Shown: piece by piece, positions 24,490-35,999 of the stretch
Layout: the number at the start of each line of letters is the position of its first letter
How positions within the stretch are numbered: position 1 is the first letter of the stretch
NCBI RefSeq assembly: GCF_019393635.1
Contig: NC_057864.1
Location: 476,302,617-476,366,616 of the forward strand
Origin: Dromiciops gliroides
Taxonomy: Eukaryota; Chordata; Mammalia; Microbiotheria; Microbiotheriidae
DNA: 64,000 nt
Reading direction: 5' to 3'
The notes under the pieces: generated by a model
The model's input: only the letters and a program-made list of their open reading frames with translations
Told to the model about the DNA's origin: nothing
Databases searched by the model: none
Program-made: the position numbers and the translations under genes

Positions 24490-24800
24490 TAAGAAGAAAA
24501 TTATCTTTATTTTTCTTTTTTTAACATTCTAATTAATTAATTAATTATTTTTATGTCCTTTTTAAATTTGGGGTTCCAAAATCTCTCCCTCTTCCCACAC
24601 TCTCTCAGAAGGCAAACAACATATCAACTATACATGTGAAGTCATACAAAGTTAGTTTCCACATTAGTCATATTTCAAAAAAAAATCAAAACAAAGAAAG
24701 CAAGAACACTATATTTCAATTTGCACTCAGAGTTCATTAGTTCTCTCTATGGAGGTAGATAGCATTTTTCACCATGAGTCCTTTGGAATTGTCTTGGATC
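24490..24800 (-). mobile_element. L1 3'-UTR fragment
   Basis: Inverted L1 tail similar to 22040-22400 (TTCCAAAATCTCTCCCTC, then CACCATGAGTCCTTTGGAAT). Confidence 0.55.
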
Positions 24801-24839
24801 ATTGCATTGATCAGGGCAGCCAACTCTTTCACAGCTGAT

Positions 24840-27040
24840 CAACATTAGGACAGGACTAGTTATTTAACTATCTTATTAAGGCCTTTCAATTTTATTTTAA
24901 TTTTAAGTTTGAGACTTCAACATTCTGATTCTTCCAAAAGTCTATACAAGGGGCAAGACTCAGCAAAAAGGACCGCTCATATTTGCAATCCATCAGAGTA
25001 AGCCTGAAGTTTTCTGAAGAAGATGTTGGTGTCAATAGGAAAGTAGCCTCTGCTATACCAGACCCACTGGCCATCTCTGGAGTGTCATCACTGCTTGGAA
25101 CCAAGCCATGCCCATCAGAGTCATTAGTGGGAAGCTACTGGCAAGTGCCATTTGTCTAAACACCTTGACCCCCTATACAGCTGCTCCTTTCCACAGTTCA
25201 ATTCAATTGTCTCTTGGATCCATAGTCAATTCTCTTCTCTTTTGATAGCCACTCCATGAAAATGCTTCCTCCCTCTAGTGACTACTTCTCGCTGGACAGC
25301 GTGTGAACACTTCTGCTCCCTCCTGGATTTGTCCCAATTGATTTGAATCCTCTCCAACAGACTCATTCTAAATTCTTGGATGAGTAGCTTCAGTTCACCA
25401 TGACCTATACAGGGAGAAGAGCACATCCCTTCCCTCCCATTCCCTCCCTTAGATGTCTGCTGACATCTAAGACAGGTACAAGGGTGACACACGGCAAAGC
25501 TGATCCCAGCTTTGGTTTTCCCAAACTCACACACTATGCTGACTTCAGAGCTAGCAGAACTAGCTATTTAAAAACCTCCAGGGGGCATGACCAGTTTTCA
25601 ACCAGTCAATCCCACACACACCCCTCCAATTCACAGGTTATAGACACACTTTTACCATTAACTGAATACCTCATTAATATCTCATTGACTCTTCTGTCTC
25701 CCCTTGTCTTATCTCAACAAAGCGAGAATGCCAAAAAGCAATTACTCAAAGACCAGCAAGCCCTGATACACTACCCAATGTGTACAACTCTGATGCCAGA
25801 CTTTACAACACATTTACTGGGTTTTGAGCAAGAAGCATGTAAACAAGGAACATGATGTGCTTGGGAGTCTCATGAGATGAAGAAGATATAAAGATTCACA
25901 GTCAGCACATCTCTCAGCTGAAGGGTTGGCTAAAAGAAAATGACCAATCATCCCTGACTACTGAATGGGGAAAGCTGGTGCAAACAAATGTCTTGACTTC
26001 ATTGTCAAGGACCTCACCAGGGCGAGTGTCTTGCTAAGAAATCTTTGTGTCTAGGGAGCATACAAGAGAGTGAAGTAATGGAAAGGTACTCCATGACAAG
26101 TGAGTTGAGAGGTGAGGAAACCCACCTGCATTCAATTAGCCCCAGAGACTGACAGGCTATTGAATGATGCTTTGAAATATGGTCTGCTGAATAATTGTTC
26201 ATGTGGATGTGAATAAAAGCACAAATGAATTAAAACCATTTATTAAGTGCCTACTGTATGCTAAGCACTGAGATGTAAAGGGTATCATGGGATGCGCTGT
26301 TTGATTTGGTCATCCAGATTAGTTGGGAATTAATATTCATGTTTAGATTATGTTTTTGATGTGTAATTTTGAGGAACAATGAAATCCTCAACTGAGGAAG
26401 AGTATAATGGGTGTTTCTATGACAGCCTTTCACTCCATGGGGAACAGAGAAAGGTCTCAAAAGTCCTCACAAGTGGAACAAATTTGTGAGACATTGTCAA
26501 GTGTCCAGGTATGTACTCAGCACACAGATTTCCAGATGCCATATTTCCTTTTCTTTTGCAAGAGACATTCCTGTCTGTCATTTGGGGAGGGGCCTAGGGA
26601 GCAGAGGACGCTAAAGCTGGGTCCCAGAGACACATGCAGAAAAATGTTTCTCCTTATATTCCCCTTTCCATGAGTTGTAGGGTGAGAAGTTTCTGAAGAA
26701 AACTGGGCAGATGTTCTATGTAGGAGTACAGGGTCTATTTCTTTTCTATTTTCATGTCCACAGCGAATTGAGGCTCCATGTTCTATAAATGTGGAAAGTT
26801 GTTTGGACTGAGAGATGAAATTCCAGATTTGGAATGAGGGTAGAGTCATAGATTTTATATTTTAATATATTGAGCACTATTTCATTTCCATTCCCTAGTA
26901 TAAATTCAGAACCCAGCATCCATGAGAAATATCAGAGTTGCCTGAGATCTTTATAGGTCAAGAACCTTCCAGTGGCTGGGCATACTAGATTGTTGTTGTG
27001 ATTCATCCTTCATTCAAAGAGGAAGTGGAAGAGAACTGAA
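24840..27040. other. Mostly unassigned DNA upstream of copy B
   Basis: A short L2-like relic is at 26230-26285 (CCATTTATTAAGTGCCTACT). A 151-codon open frame at 25400-25855 lacks any family motif. ABHD11 exons 1 and 2 were looked for and not found. Confidence 0.4.
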
Positions 27041-27332
27041 AGTCAGAGAAAAGGGGATGCAATGACCCAAAAACCAGTTTGTTCAAAACCAACACTGGCC
27101 ACAGCCAGTGGGGGAGAATGCTTGTTTTTGTTGCTTGTGTGCTACTATGGTCCCTGTTTTCCCCCCTTGAATCCCCTTCCTTGTCAGGGTCTACTCCTTC
27201 TTGGACCAACTGGGATTCCTCATATAGTCTTCTGCTGCTTCCTGTCAATGGCTCAGCACCCCAGATTGGAAGAGGGGGAGAGATATGGAACACATAGCTC
27301 CAAGTCTTTGCCCCCCACCCCCACCCCCCAGG

Positions 27333-28480
27333 TGCTGACAGTGAATGCTCAGAACCATGGAGACAGTGCACACAGTTCTGATTGCAGCTACTTGACCTGT
27401 GGGCTCTCCTACCAAGCTAGGACTGACCCTGTGCCCTCAATCAGCACTGTTTGGGGGGGGGAACGGGGGGGGGAGGACAGCTATGGTTCTGCCACAACAG
27501 TGGGTACACTATTAGGGCCCCTATTCCCAGGGGGGAATCAGTGGCAGGGACCCACCATATTCAGAAAACAAGTTGATTGGTTGGGAATAGGATAGGGTTG
27601 TGAGGGAGCAGTGGGTTTGGAATTGGAGAATTTGGTCCTAGGGAATAGAATGCAATTTCCTTTATACTAGTTTCCCTTCTAAGTCCTAAAGTACTTAAAT
27701 GAGTCTGTGGGTACCCCAACAGTGACATATTTCTGGGTTCAGGGTCAAGTATCCCCCTATGACACACAAAAATAGGGAAGACTTGAAATGGTCACTTTTT
27801 GATATCTAGATCAGGAGCACTCCACCTCAGACCAGTAGTACTCCCCTAGAATAGGTCAGAGCCACCAGTATGCCCTAGCACCATGAGGACAGTGGGAGGG
27901 AAGGAGAGGGAAAAAGGCACAAGTGTGTCCTTAAAGTAACTCATGTGGGGCTTTCATACTCAGTTTGAGCTAGTGGAATGCCTGATCTCTTTGAACATCA
28001 GCCCAAGTGTAACTACGACTCTCCTAAATGTCCGTTTCTATGTACCAGCTCTGAAGTCTCTCAGCATCCCCAGGGACCTCCTCCCCCAAGTCTTTGAAGA
28101 AGCTGATAAGTACCTCAGGCCAGTCATCAAGGTGATCCCCAGGGTCCCAGAGACCCTGGCTAGGAGATGGATGTGGAGATGGGCTGCCCATGGCAGAGAG
28201 AGTCAGTGGGGATAAGTGGGAAGTGGGGTTGGGAGAATCTCCTGAGAAAGAGAATAACAGGAGGGAAGGTTAGAAAAGGGAGGTAGCAAGAAAAGGTGTT
28301 GGAGAGTAGACTGAGCATGAGTGGGAGAGGGGAGAAGCTTGATCTGCACTGAGGAGGACTAAGGAGAGGATGAGGGTCAAAGTGGGTGTGACAACTGAGT
28401 CCTCCCCATCCACTTGTCCTCCCCTCAGGAGCCAGCCAAGCATCGGTCCATGCTCAACCATCTGGTGGAGGTTCAAGGGC
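27333..28480 (+). pseudogene. ABHD11: ABHD11 copy B, decayed unprocessed fragment (exons 3, 4, part of 5)
   Basis: Exon 3 remnant (27333-27500) begins VLTVNAQNHGDSAHSSD but then lacks about 20 bases around the YEAMSAD segment, slips frame, and has lost the serine-elbow codons in a G-rich expansion; its donor is not GT-AG standard. Exon 4 (27964-28131) is still open: FELVECLISLNISP through YLRPVIK, one codon shorter than in A and C, with the triad Asp replaced by Asn. A 5' piece of exon 5 (28429-28480) follows an intact CTCAG acceptor and then runs into an L2-like repeat. Exons 1, 2 and 6 were not found between 25800 and 29400. Introns are retained, so it is not a retrocopy. Its exon 4 is closer to copy C than to copy A. 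Function as an enzyme is very unlikely. Confidence 0.85.
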
Positions 28481-28489
28481 AGTGTCAGG

Positions 28490-28535
28490 CAACAGACATT
28501 TATTAAGTACCATGTACCTGGCACTGTATGAAGTG
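28490..28535 (+). repeat. L2-like relic truncating copy B exon 5
   Basis: ACATTTATTAAGTACCATG and CTGGCACTGTATGAAGTGCT start directly where exon 5 homology stops. Confidence 0.5.
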
Positions 28536-28891
28536 CTCATGTGTGTGTGTAAGTTTGACACTGAAGCCCTGTCACAACCTAGAGATAAGATTCTTGACTC
28601 CCATCTCCAGGGCCGCTCCTGGGCCGAAGAAGACCCATGCTTTCCTCAGAGGCACTAAGTCCTCTTCTATACAGTAAGGCTGAGCCAAGGGCTGGAGGGA
28701 GGGGACAGCCCTCTTCCTACACAGATAGGAGAACCAAGAGGGAGTGTCACAGAAGTCAAGGAGAGAGTATCCAAGGAGACAGAGCAGTTGATAGGTCAAA
28801 AACTTCAGAGAAGTCAAGAATAATTAGGACTAAGAAAAGGCCACTAGATTTAGCATTTAAGGTATCCTTGGAGAGAACAGTTTCAGGGAAG

Positions 28892-29351
28892 TGATGTGGG
28901 ATGGAAATAGGGTCAGATTGACTGTGAGTCATCCCAAAAGAATTACAAGACTCAGTGACTCAGTTTCCCAAGTTTTATTGCAATACTGTGAGTGACCACA
29001 GGGAGAGAACCAGAGAAGTGGAAAGGTATCTCTAGAATAGTGAAAGAAAAGACAGTTATATTTATAGTATAGAAAAATTGATTATCAGTCTCATTACAAT
29101 AATCTCCACTTTAGGGAGGTACAGGGGAGGGCCTGTCCTTCTTATTATAATAATCTCCAGGAACTCCAAATTAGGATAAGCCCTCCCCTGTATCGAGGGC
29201 TACCTTTCAAGAGATACCTTTCCACTTCTCAGGTTCTCTCCCTGTGGTCACTCACAGTATTGCAATAAAACTTGGGAAACTGAGTTACTGAGTCTTGTAA
29301 TTCTTTTGGGATGACTCACAATCAATCTGACCCTATTTCCGTCCCACATCA
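28892..29351. mobile_element. Palindromic insertion made of two inverted LTR B ends
   Basis: The two ends are the same LTR B 3' end in opposite orientation: 28892-29044 pairs with about 29200-29351 nearly base for base. The outer ends are TGATGTGGG ... CCCACATCA, flanked by an exact 4-bp duplication GAAG (28888-28891, 29352-29355). The left arm holds an extra ~80 bp matching the LTR B interior. It is a fossil. Confidence 0.75.
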
Positions 29352-29656
29352 GAAGTGGTAGATTCAAGAGTTAGACTGCCAGAGACTGAGAAATGAATGA
29401 GAGGGGAAGACACAGAGGCAAGGAGTACTGAGAACCCTTTCTCAGGATTCGACTATAAAATGGAGAAAAGCTATGGCTAAAGAATTTGAGGGTCTGTCAG
29501 GTTCAAGTAAAGGTTTCTGAAGAGCCCAGGAATATTTGTAGGTGGTGGTGGAGTAGAGAGAGAGGGAACAATTGAGGGACAAGTTCCCAGAAAGGATGAG
29601 AGAGGATGGAACCAAGAACATAGGTAGAAGGGTTAGCTTTGAAAAAGAGAAAGCCA

Positions 29657-29820
29657 GGGCAGCTAGGTGGCACAGTGGATAGAGCACAGGCCCTGGAGTC
29701 AGGAGGACCTGAGTTCAGATCCGGCCTCAGACACTTGACACTTACTAGCTGTGTGACCCTGGGCAAGTCACTTAACCCTCATTGCCCTGCAAAAACAAAA
29801 ACGAAAACAAAGCAAAAATA
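29657..29820 (+). repeat. WSINE1-type SINE
   Basis: Complete copy with a CAAAAACAAAAACG tail. Confidence 0.87.
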
Positions 29821-29849
29821 AAGTCTATCAGGAGGAACATATAAGATCA

Positions 29850-29945
29850 TATACATTTACTGAGGAGGAACCTGAGGCCAAAGAATGTTAAGTGACTTGC
29901 CCGAGGTCTCACAGGCATTACCTGTAGCAACTACAAATTCAATAT
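29850..29945 (-). repeat. MIR-like relic
   Basis: CTGAGGAGGAACCTGAGGCC and AAGTGACTTGCCCGAGGTC. Confidence 0.5.
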
Positions 29946-30537
29946 GGAGACCAAGTACAGTGGCCTGCTCATCTTAGGGGCCTGCCATCACTAATCAGTC
30001 CCATATGGATGCTCATATCCCCCATTCTGCCCATGGGTGTCAAAGCAGGCGTTGTTATCAATCCCATGGAAAGCAAATTAACAAAGACAATGTCTTTCAT
30101 GTCATTCATGAAGCAAATATTATGCAGTGCCTGCTATGAAAATAACCTGCCCTGCTGGGTTTTTCAAATGTGTCATTTGCAACAGGTGTTTGATGGAAAG
30201 ATGCATATGAACCAACACGAAGGGAAGCAAGCAGAACCAGGAGGTCAGTGTACACTTGGGCAGCACTGGATGGCAGCTTGTGAGTAACTCTAAAGATCAG
30301 TTTTAGTCTCAGAGGACAGATGACGCCCCCCCTCACCCCCAACCCCAGAGCAAGAGGTAGGGGTGGGGGCCAGTGATGCAGAATGTTACATACAACCTCA
30401 AACACCAGGACTGAATTAGTTCATTTGTTTGTTGTAAGGAAGGGTTCAATGGAGGGAGAGGGGGATGACATATTGGGGAATAACAGTGGCATAAATACAA
30501 AAGGAATCATTAAATTTTTAAAAAATAGATGTGTTAG

Positions 30538-30684
30538 GGGCAGCTAGGTGGAGCAGTGGATAGAGCACCAGCCCTGGAGTCAGGAGGACCTGAGTTCAAA
30601 TCCAGCCTCAGACACTTGACACTTACTAGCTGTGTGACCCTGGGCAAGTTACTTAACCCCAATTGCCTCACCCCCCCAAAAAAA
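30538..30684 (+). repeat. WSINE1-type SINE
   Basis: The CAATTGCCTCAC 3'-end type; it carries GGAGCAG instead of GGCGCAG in the head. Confidence 0.87.
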
Positions 30685-30825
30685 TGTGTTTATTCTTTTC
30701 TCCAGGATCTCAGGGAATGAATGTAAAGATTCTTTTCTCTGAAATCAGGAAGGATTATGACATGATTTCTCCTTTTTCCGTGGCAATGACTCTGTCAGAC
30801 ACTCCAAAGCCTCAGGAATGTCTCC

Positions 30826-30872
30826 TTTTTGCCCTGGGCAAGTCACTTAACCCCAATTGCCTCACCATTAAA
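30826..30872 (+). repeat. WSINE1 3' fragment
   Basis: Only CCCTGGGCAAGTCACTTAAC and the tail remain; 5'-truncated. Confidence 0.7.
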
Positions 30873-31044
30873 AAAATTTTTTTAATTAAAAAAACAGAAA
30901 AAGAGAAAGCCAACTTCTTTATCAACCAGCATTTCTTATTATAGAGCAAAATAAGAGAGAATGGCAGGGGGTTAGGTATAATGAAGAGAATTTTGAAGTT
31001 GGGGTAGGAAGGAAAGTAGGGGCTCACAATGAATGACCTCTATT

Positions 31045-31779
31045 GCCTCAATAAAGTAAGGAAAGAGATCATCTTCTGAGGAAATGAGAAAGACTTGTCC
31101 AGCATCACACAGTTAGTGTCTGAGGCCAAATTTGAATTCATATCCTCCTGACTCCAGAGCTCATATTCTATCTACCGTGCTGCTGTGAGGAATGATTATT
31201 TGTAACCAATATCTTGGAGATTCAATCCTGACTTCCCCCATTCCAAAGTCCTTCTTGATGCAATAGTCAACTCTCCTTGATCCTGGCCAGGGCTATAAAC
31301 CTCTAGACATCTTGATATGATAAGATACTTTCCTTGGCCCTGGCCAGGGCTATAAACCTCTAGGAATCTTAATAAGATAAGGTGAACCCTTATAAATTCT
31401 GGTTAGGGCCATTAAAATTTGGTCTGGGGTGGAGATTCCCATTGTGTCCTGATAAGGAAACACATTTTTTATATAGATGTTCATTCTTTGAATAGTTATC
31501 TCAAGGTTAGGGGTGGTCTAGCATTAGCCCTTCATTTTAATATAGCCTACCTCTAAATTAAGTTGACCAATCAGAGGTAATTAGGCATCCCTCAGGAATA
31601 CCTCCTCTTTGAAGAGCATATAATCTGTGACCTCACCACCATTAGGGGTATTTGGTCTGAAAGAGATGGCCACTAACCATCCTTTTATTAATAACCTGCC
31701 AGCCCATTAATAAAATGATTAAATTACCCAGAAACTATGTCTCTTGTGTTTTTGATTGTCACACCACCTAGATGCCCCA
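31045..31779 (-). repeat. Old CORE-SINE split by LTR C
   Basis: SINE parts lie at 31045-31193 and 31764-31779 (CCACCTAGATGCCCC completes the head). LTR C interrupts it at the CTACCGTGC position. Confidence 0.65.
31194..31763 (+). mobile_element. Solo LTR, family C
   Basis: TGTGAGGAATGATT ... GATTGTCACA, 570 bp. A direct repeat CCTGGCCAGGGCTATAAACC occurs twice (about 31284 and 31340), probably in U3; ATTAATAAAATGATT near 31709 fits the poly(A) region. Fossil LTR. Confidence 0.7.
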
Positions 31780-32330
31780 TGTGAGAAAATAATTATCAAT
31801 AATTAATTTCTAGGAGAAACGCAGACATGTTAGTGTTAGCTGCTCTCTCCCCTTCCCCAGAAATCAACTTGGGATGGCCTTCAGTTTAACAAAAGGAATG
31901 CAGATTAACCTTTCTGATTAGCTAGGAGAAGAAGACTACCCCCCCCCCAAAAAAAAAGTCATGTCAATCAATGGAGCTAAATGATGCTAACCAATTATCT
32001 TAGATCAATGTGTGGTGATCCGCCTCTACCAAAAAGAGGATAAAAATCCCTGGGGACAGGAGGGTCAAGTTCTCTCTCTCTCTCTCTCTCTCTCCTCATT
32101 AGGTAATATAGGGCTTGAGGCCATGTGCTCTCTGGTTCCCGGGCTCTTACTCATGGCTCTCTCTCTCTCTCTGAGACCTTCTTCCTGGGGTTCTTACTTT
32201 TCAAGCTGGATATATAATGGTTTAGGCCTGTAAATCATGAGTAAGTCAGGCAGATACATTTGTTAATACTTTATTAATATGTGACATTAATTAATAATAA
32301 ATGCTTACTGCCCAAACTGGTGCAATAGCC
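31780..32330 (+). mobile_element. LTR family D, first copy, truncated
   Basis: Starts TGTGAGAAAATAATTATCAA directly after the old SINE and is similar to the copy at 32539 until CCCAAACTGGTG. It includes a (TC)n run at 32070-32095. Confidence 0.5.
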
Positions 32331-32939
32331 TTTAATTTATGAGTAGAAATATTTTAGAAACCCCAGCCTAGTTCCCCAATTTAGACAGAAATGGCTAGCT
32401 TCCCAATATTTTAAATAACACACCCAGACTACATATGTCTCAAAACTGTTGAGTTTAGAGCAAATCTATTCCTATAGGAATATCTGTAGTCTAGGAGACC
32501 AGTGGGCTTTTAGTCCTTTGGTAGAAGCTTTATTATTTTGTGAGAAAATAGTTATTAATAATAAATTTCTTGGGAGACCCAGGGATCAGTCCTTTCTCTG
32601 CCCCTCCCCCCTTCAGAAAGTCATTCTTTGAGAGATCTCATCTGGAACAAACCCAAGAGAACAAAAAGAGCCTTGGGTGGAGATGGATTTTTTCATCTAG
32701 ATAGCCCAAGGACTTACTAATGAAATTAAACCACACCTACATAACGGATTTTGCCCAGATCAGCTTGAATGAAAGTATTGTAGTCCTTTCTCTGGAGTTT
32801 ATTATAATATAGCCCACCTTCGAGTCATGTCAACCAATTAGATTTGGATAATGCTAAACAATTAGATTTGTTTGATATATAATGACCCTGTTAGATTTAA
32901 TTGATGAATAATGACCCACCTCTTATCAAAAAGGGGTAA

Positions 32940-33020
32940 AACCCTGGGCAAGTCACAACCCCAATTGCCTCACCAAAAAAAAAAAAGAAAGAAAGAAAGA
33001 AAAGAAAAAAGAAAGAAAGA
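32940..33020 (+). repeat. WSINE1 3' fragment with GAAA-rich tail
   Basis: CCCTGGGCAAGTCAC then CAATTGCCTCACC and an expanded AAAGAAAG run. Confidence 0.6.
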
Positions 33021-33203
33021 AAAAGAGAAGAGATTTTTTAAAACCTGGACAGGTAGCCATGTTGGCTCTTTGGGACTACATGGTCTCTGTCTCTCTCACT
33101 GTCTCTCTTGACTCTCTGAGATCACATGGTCTCTGTCTCTGTCTCTCTCTGTCTTGGGTCTCCTTGGAACCACATGATATCTCTCAGGGAAACTACAGAG
33201 GCT

Positions 33204-33573
33204 TGTAATGATTGGAATGATGCCACCTGCTGGAGACTTACTGTAGAAAAGCTCCACCATGAGGAGAAGGTCTCTGAGGGCAAGACCATGTGTCTTTTCT
33301 TTGGCGTCAGGAAATAACGTTTGCTTGTGGGAGGAAGAAGGGGGAGGCTGGCGCTCTGACTCTCTCTCTTTCCTGTGGACTCTGGTGGAGAGCAGAGCTA
33401 GGAATGCTCTCTCCTTCTAATAGATAGAAGAATCTAGGCCTTTCTCTCTCTCTTCACCAAATTCTCATTCTCCTTAATAAATGCCTAAAAGTCTAACTCT
33501 TGCTAAAGCTTATAATTTATTGGTGACCACTCATTAGATTTTAGACAGACTAGCTAGAATTTTAGCCACTTAA
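33204..33573 (+). mobile_element. Solo LTR, family A, inside LTR D
   Basis: About 370 bp, collinear with 12712-13083; AGGCT flanks both sides. Confidence 0.68.
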
Positions 33574-33934
33574 AGGCTTTTGGGTTTTTTTTCTCCTGCT
33601 CACAATAACCAGCATACCAAAGTTCTCTCTCTCTCTGCCTCCCCTATCATGCAGCCTGGGACCATGAGAAGTTAGGGAGACATGTGGTCAATCCCTTACT
33701 GGTATAATATTGATAAATTAATAATATGCTTACCCCAAACTGGTGTCTATAGTAATTATTTTCAATGTCACAATTTGTTCTTTTTTTGTTATTCTACATT
33801 ATCTATTTGCTTATTGATCCTCTACTAAGAATAAATAGGGCTGCATCCGATATCTAACCATGCTTGTCTGCATCTGTATTCATGGAAACAACAAGTTAAT
33901 GAAGGAAGCAGGATTTTGCCAGTGGATAGGGGCT

Positions 33935-34885
33935 CAAGTTGTCATTGTCCAGTCATTCAATCACATCCAGTTCTTCATGATCCCAAGGACTATACTGTCC
34001 ATGGAGTTTTCTTAGCAAAAATACTGGAATGATTTTGCCATTTCCTTCTGCCATGAATGAATGCAAATAGAGATTAAGTTGATGGAGGAGGTAATGAAGA
34101 GGTTAACAGACAAACCTAAGACCCAAGTTCTAATTTAGCTCTGAACTCTGAAAAGGATTAATGGATAACTTAAGACTTGGGCCCTCATCAATATAAGTCA
34201 GGGCCTAGGTTCTTGTTACCCCCATTAATCACCACTCATAACAAAAACATAAAGAGGCAGGTCACAGAGATCTTAACTACAACAAAAACAGGCTATAGAA
34301 CAGAGACAGGTTATAGAAATCCTAACTGATAAATGTTAATACCCAGAAACTAGGCCTAAGAATGAAAAACACAGGGACACTCTGACCTTAGCATGTTGAG
34401 GAACATGCTCAGAAAAGAACAAATTTGTCCCCAGATTCACCTTATGACACGTAAACCCCAAAAACGCCTCCAAGGAAAAAGGTACCTGCCTGGGGGTTGG
34501 CTTAAGCCCCCAGGAACTCCACATTAGGATGGGCCCTCCCCTGTATCTCCCTAAGGTGGAGATTATTATAATGAGACTGATAATCAATTTATCCATACTA
34601 TAAATATCATTGTCTTCTCTTTCCCTATTGAAGAGATACCTTTCTCTTTTGGGTGCTTTCCCTATGGTCACTACAGTATTGCAATAAAACTTGGGAAATT
34701 GAGTCACTGAGTCTTGTCATTCTTTTGGGACACCTCATGATCAATTTGATCCCATTAAACCCATCCCACATCAAAGTGACTTGCCCAAGGTCACACAGCT
34801 AGTAAAAGTCTCAGGCCAGATTTGAACTCAGGTCTTCCTGACTCCAGGTTCAGGTCTCTATCTACTGAACCATGTAGGGACTGAA
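33935..34885 (-). repeat. Mar1-type SINE split by LTR B
   Basis: SINE parts are 33935-34079 (BovB-like tail, inverted) and 34774-34885 (core and head). AAGT is duplicated at 34076-34079 and 34774-34777. Confidence 0.75.
34080..34773 (+). mobile_element. Complete solo LTR, family B
   Basis: TGATGGAGGAGG ... CCCACATCA, 694 bp, with TTGCAATAAAACTTGGG as poly(A) signal near 34680. The exact 4-bp target duplication fits a gammaretrovirus-like integrase. It is the reference copy for the palindrome at 28892 and the fragment at 58200. Confidence 0.78.
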
Positions 34886-34929
34886 GAGCTGACTTCTAAT
34901 TGGGTCTATATAAAAACCATAAGATTATA

Positions 34930-35045
34930 ATTGAATGCATAAATGAAGAAAGCATTCACTAGGCATGTGCTATGTGCCAAGTACTAGGGATACAAATTCA
35001 AACAATGGAGACAGCTGGGAGAGGTACTTCCCATTCAAGAGGGGG
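34930..35045 (+). repeat. L2-like relic
   Basis: ATGTGCTATGTGCCAAGTAC and GGGATACAAATTCAAACAA. Confidence 0.5.
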
Positions 35046-35344
35046 TTAGTGAAACCTGTCTTCCTGACCAAAATATAAAGAGCAGAAAATAGTTCAAGAT
35101 ACATGAGAAGTCCCAAATTTGGCCTGAAAAGGGACTTCTATTTGTGCACACTGATTTTTAAGTGTTCTTATGTCTGTCTTGTCATATTATCTGTGTTTTG
35201 TACCTCAGGCTTTCCTCAGGGCCTGTTCAGTTGCCAACTTTTATCTTCAGAAAGAAAGTTCTTCTCTGTCTTTTAACTCTGGCCAAGTTAGAAGGCAAAC
35301 AAGAGACAGATAAGAGAGAAAAGAATCTTTATTCCAAGTTTACA

Positions 35345-35672
35345 GAAATTTCTTGTTGTTGTTGTTATTGTTGTTTGTCCTTCATTCTTGAAAAGGACCA
35401 TGACATTGGGGTGATGTCATGAACTTGCAGTGAATTGAATTTAAGTGAGGGAGGGCTGTGCAAGATCACCAGCCTCACTCTCCTTCAGAGGGTCCAGTGA
35501 CAAGACATAGATCAGGACAACTGAAGATTGCTCCAGATGTTTTTAAGGCAATTGGAGTTAAATGACTTGCTGAGGGTCACACAGCTAATAAATGTCTGAG
35601 GTGAGATTTTCAACTCAGGTCCTCCCAGCTTCAGGGCCAATACTCTACCCACTGTGCCACCTAGCTGCCCCA
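35345..35672 (-). repeat. Chimeric SINE with an RTE-like tail
   Basis: TTTGTCCTTCATTCTTGAAA at the left is the inverted tail of the LINE at 11790 (TTCATTCT/AATCGAAGGACC), followed by a unique body and then the inverted CORE and head common to WSINE1 (35546-35672). Confidence 0.65.
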
Positions 35673-35844
35673 AGAAATTTATGCTGTTATAAAACAATTA
35701 GAGACTAAACTTAGGATGTAAATGTAATTTCTCTCCTGTGAATTTCCAAAATGTGGTTTGAATATTTTTATAAATGCTGAATGGTTTTAGTGAGGTTTGA
35801 AGTAACTGTAGAATTTTTCTTTCCTTCCTTCTTTCTTTCTTTCT

Positions 35845-35991
35845 TTCTTTTTTTGGTGAGACAATTGGGGTTAAGTGACTTGCCCAGGGTCACATAGCTA
35901 GTAAGTGGTAAGTGTCTGAGGCCAGATTTGAACTCAGATTCTGCTGACTCCAGGGCCTGTGCTCTATCCACTGTGTCACCTAACTGCCCCC
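35845..35991 (-). repeat. WSINE1-type SINE
   Basis: Left tail expanded to TTTC repeats at 35820-35848; GTAGAATTT / CAGAATTT flank it. Confidence 0.85.
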
Positions 35992-35999
35992 AGAATTTG

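Larger units (their letters stand above)
32539..33772 (+). mobile_element. LTR family D, second copy, with LTR A nested inside
   Basis: Ends TGTGAGAAAATAG ... CAATGTCACA, flanked by exact ATTT (32535-32538, 33773-33776). A solo LTR A occupies 33204-33573. Net length is about 860 bp. Fossil. Confidence 0.65.

Noticed and set aside
25400-25855. 151-codon open frame
   Set aside because: No motif, and no exon structure related to copy B.
27333-28480. Copy B as a processed (retro) pseudogene
   Set aside because: Intron sequence and splice acceptors are retained between exons 3, 4 and 5.
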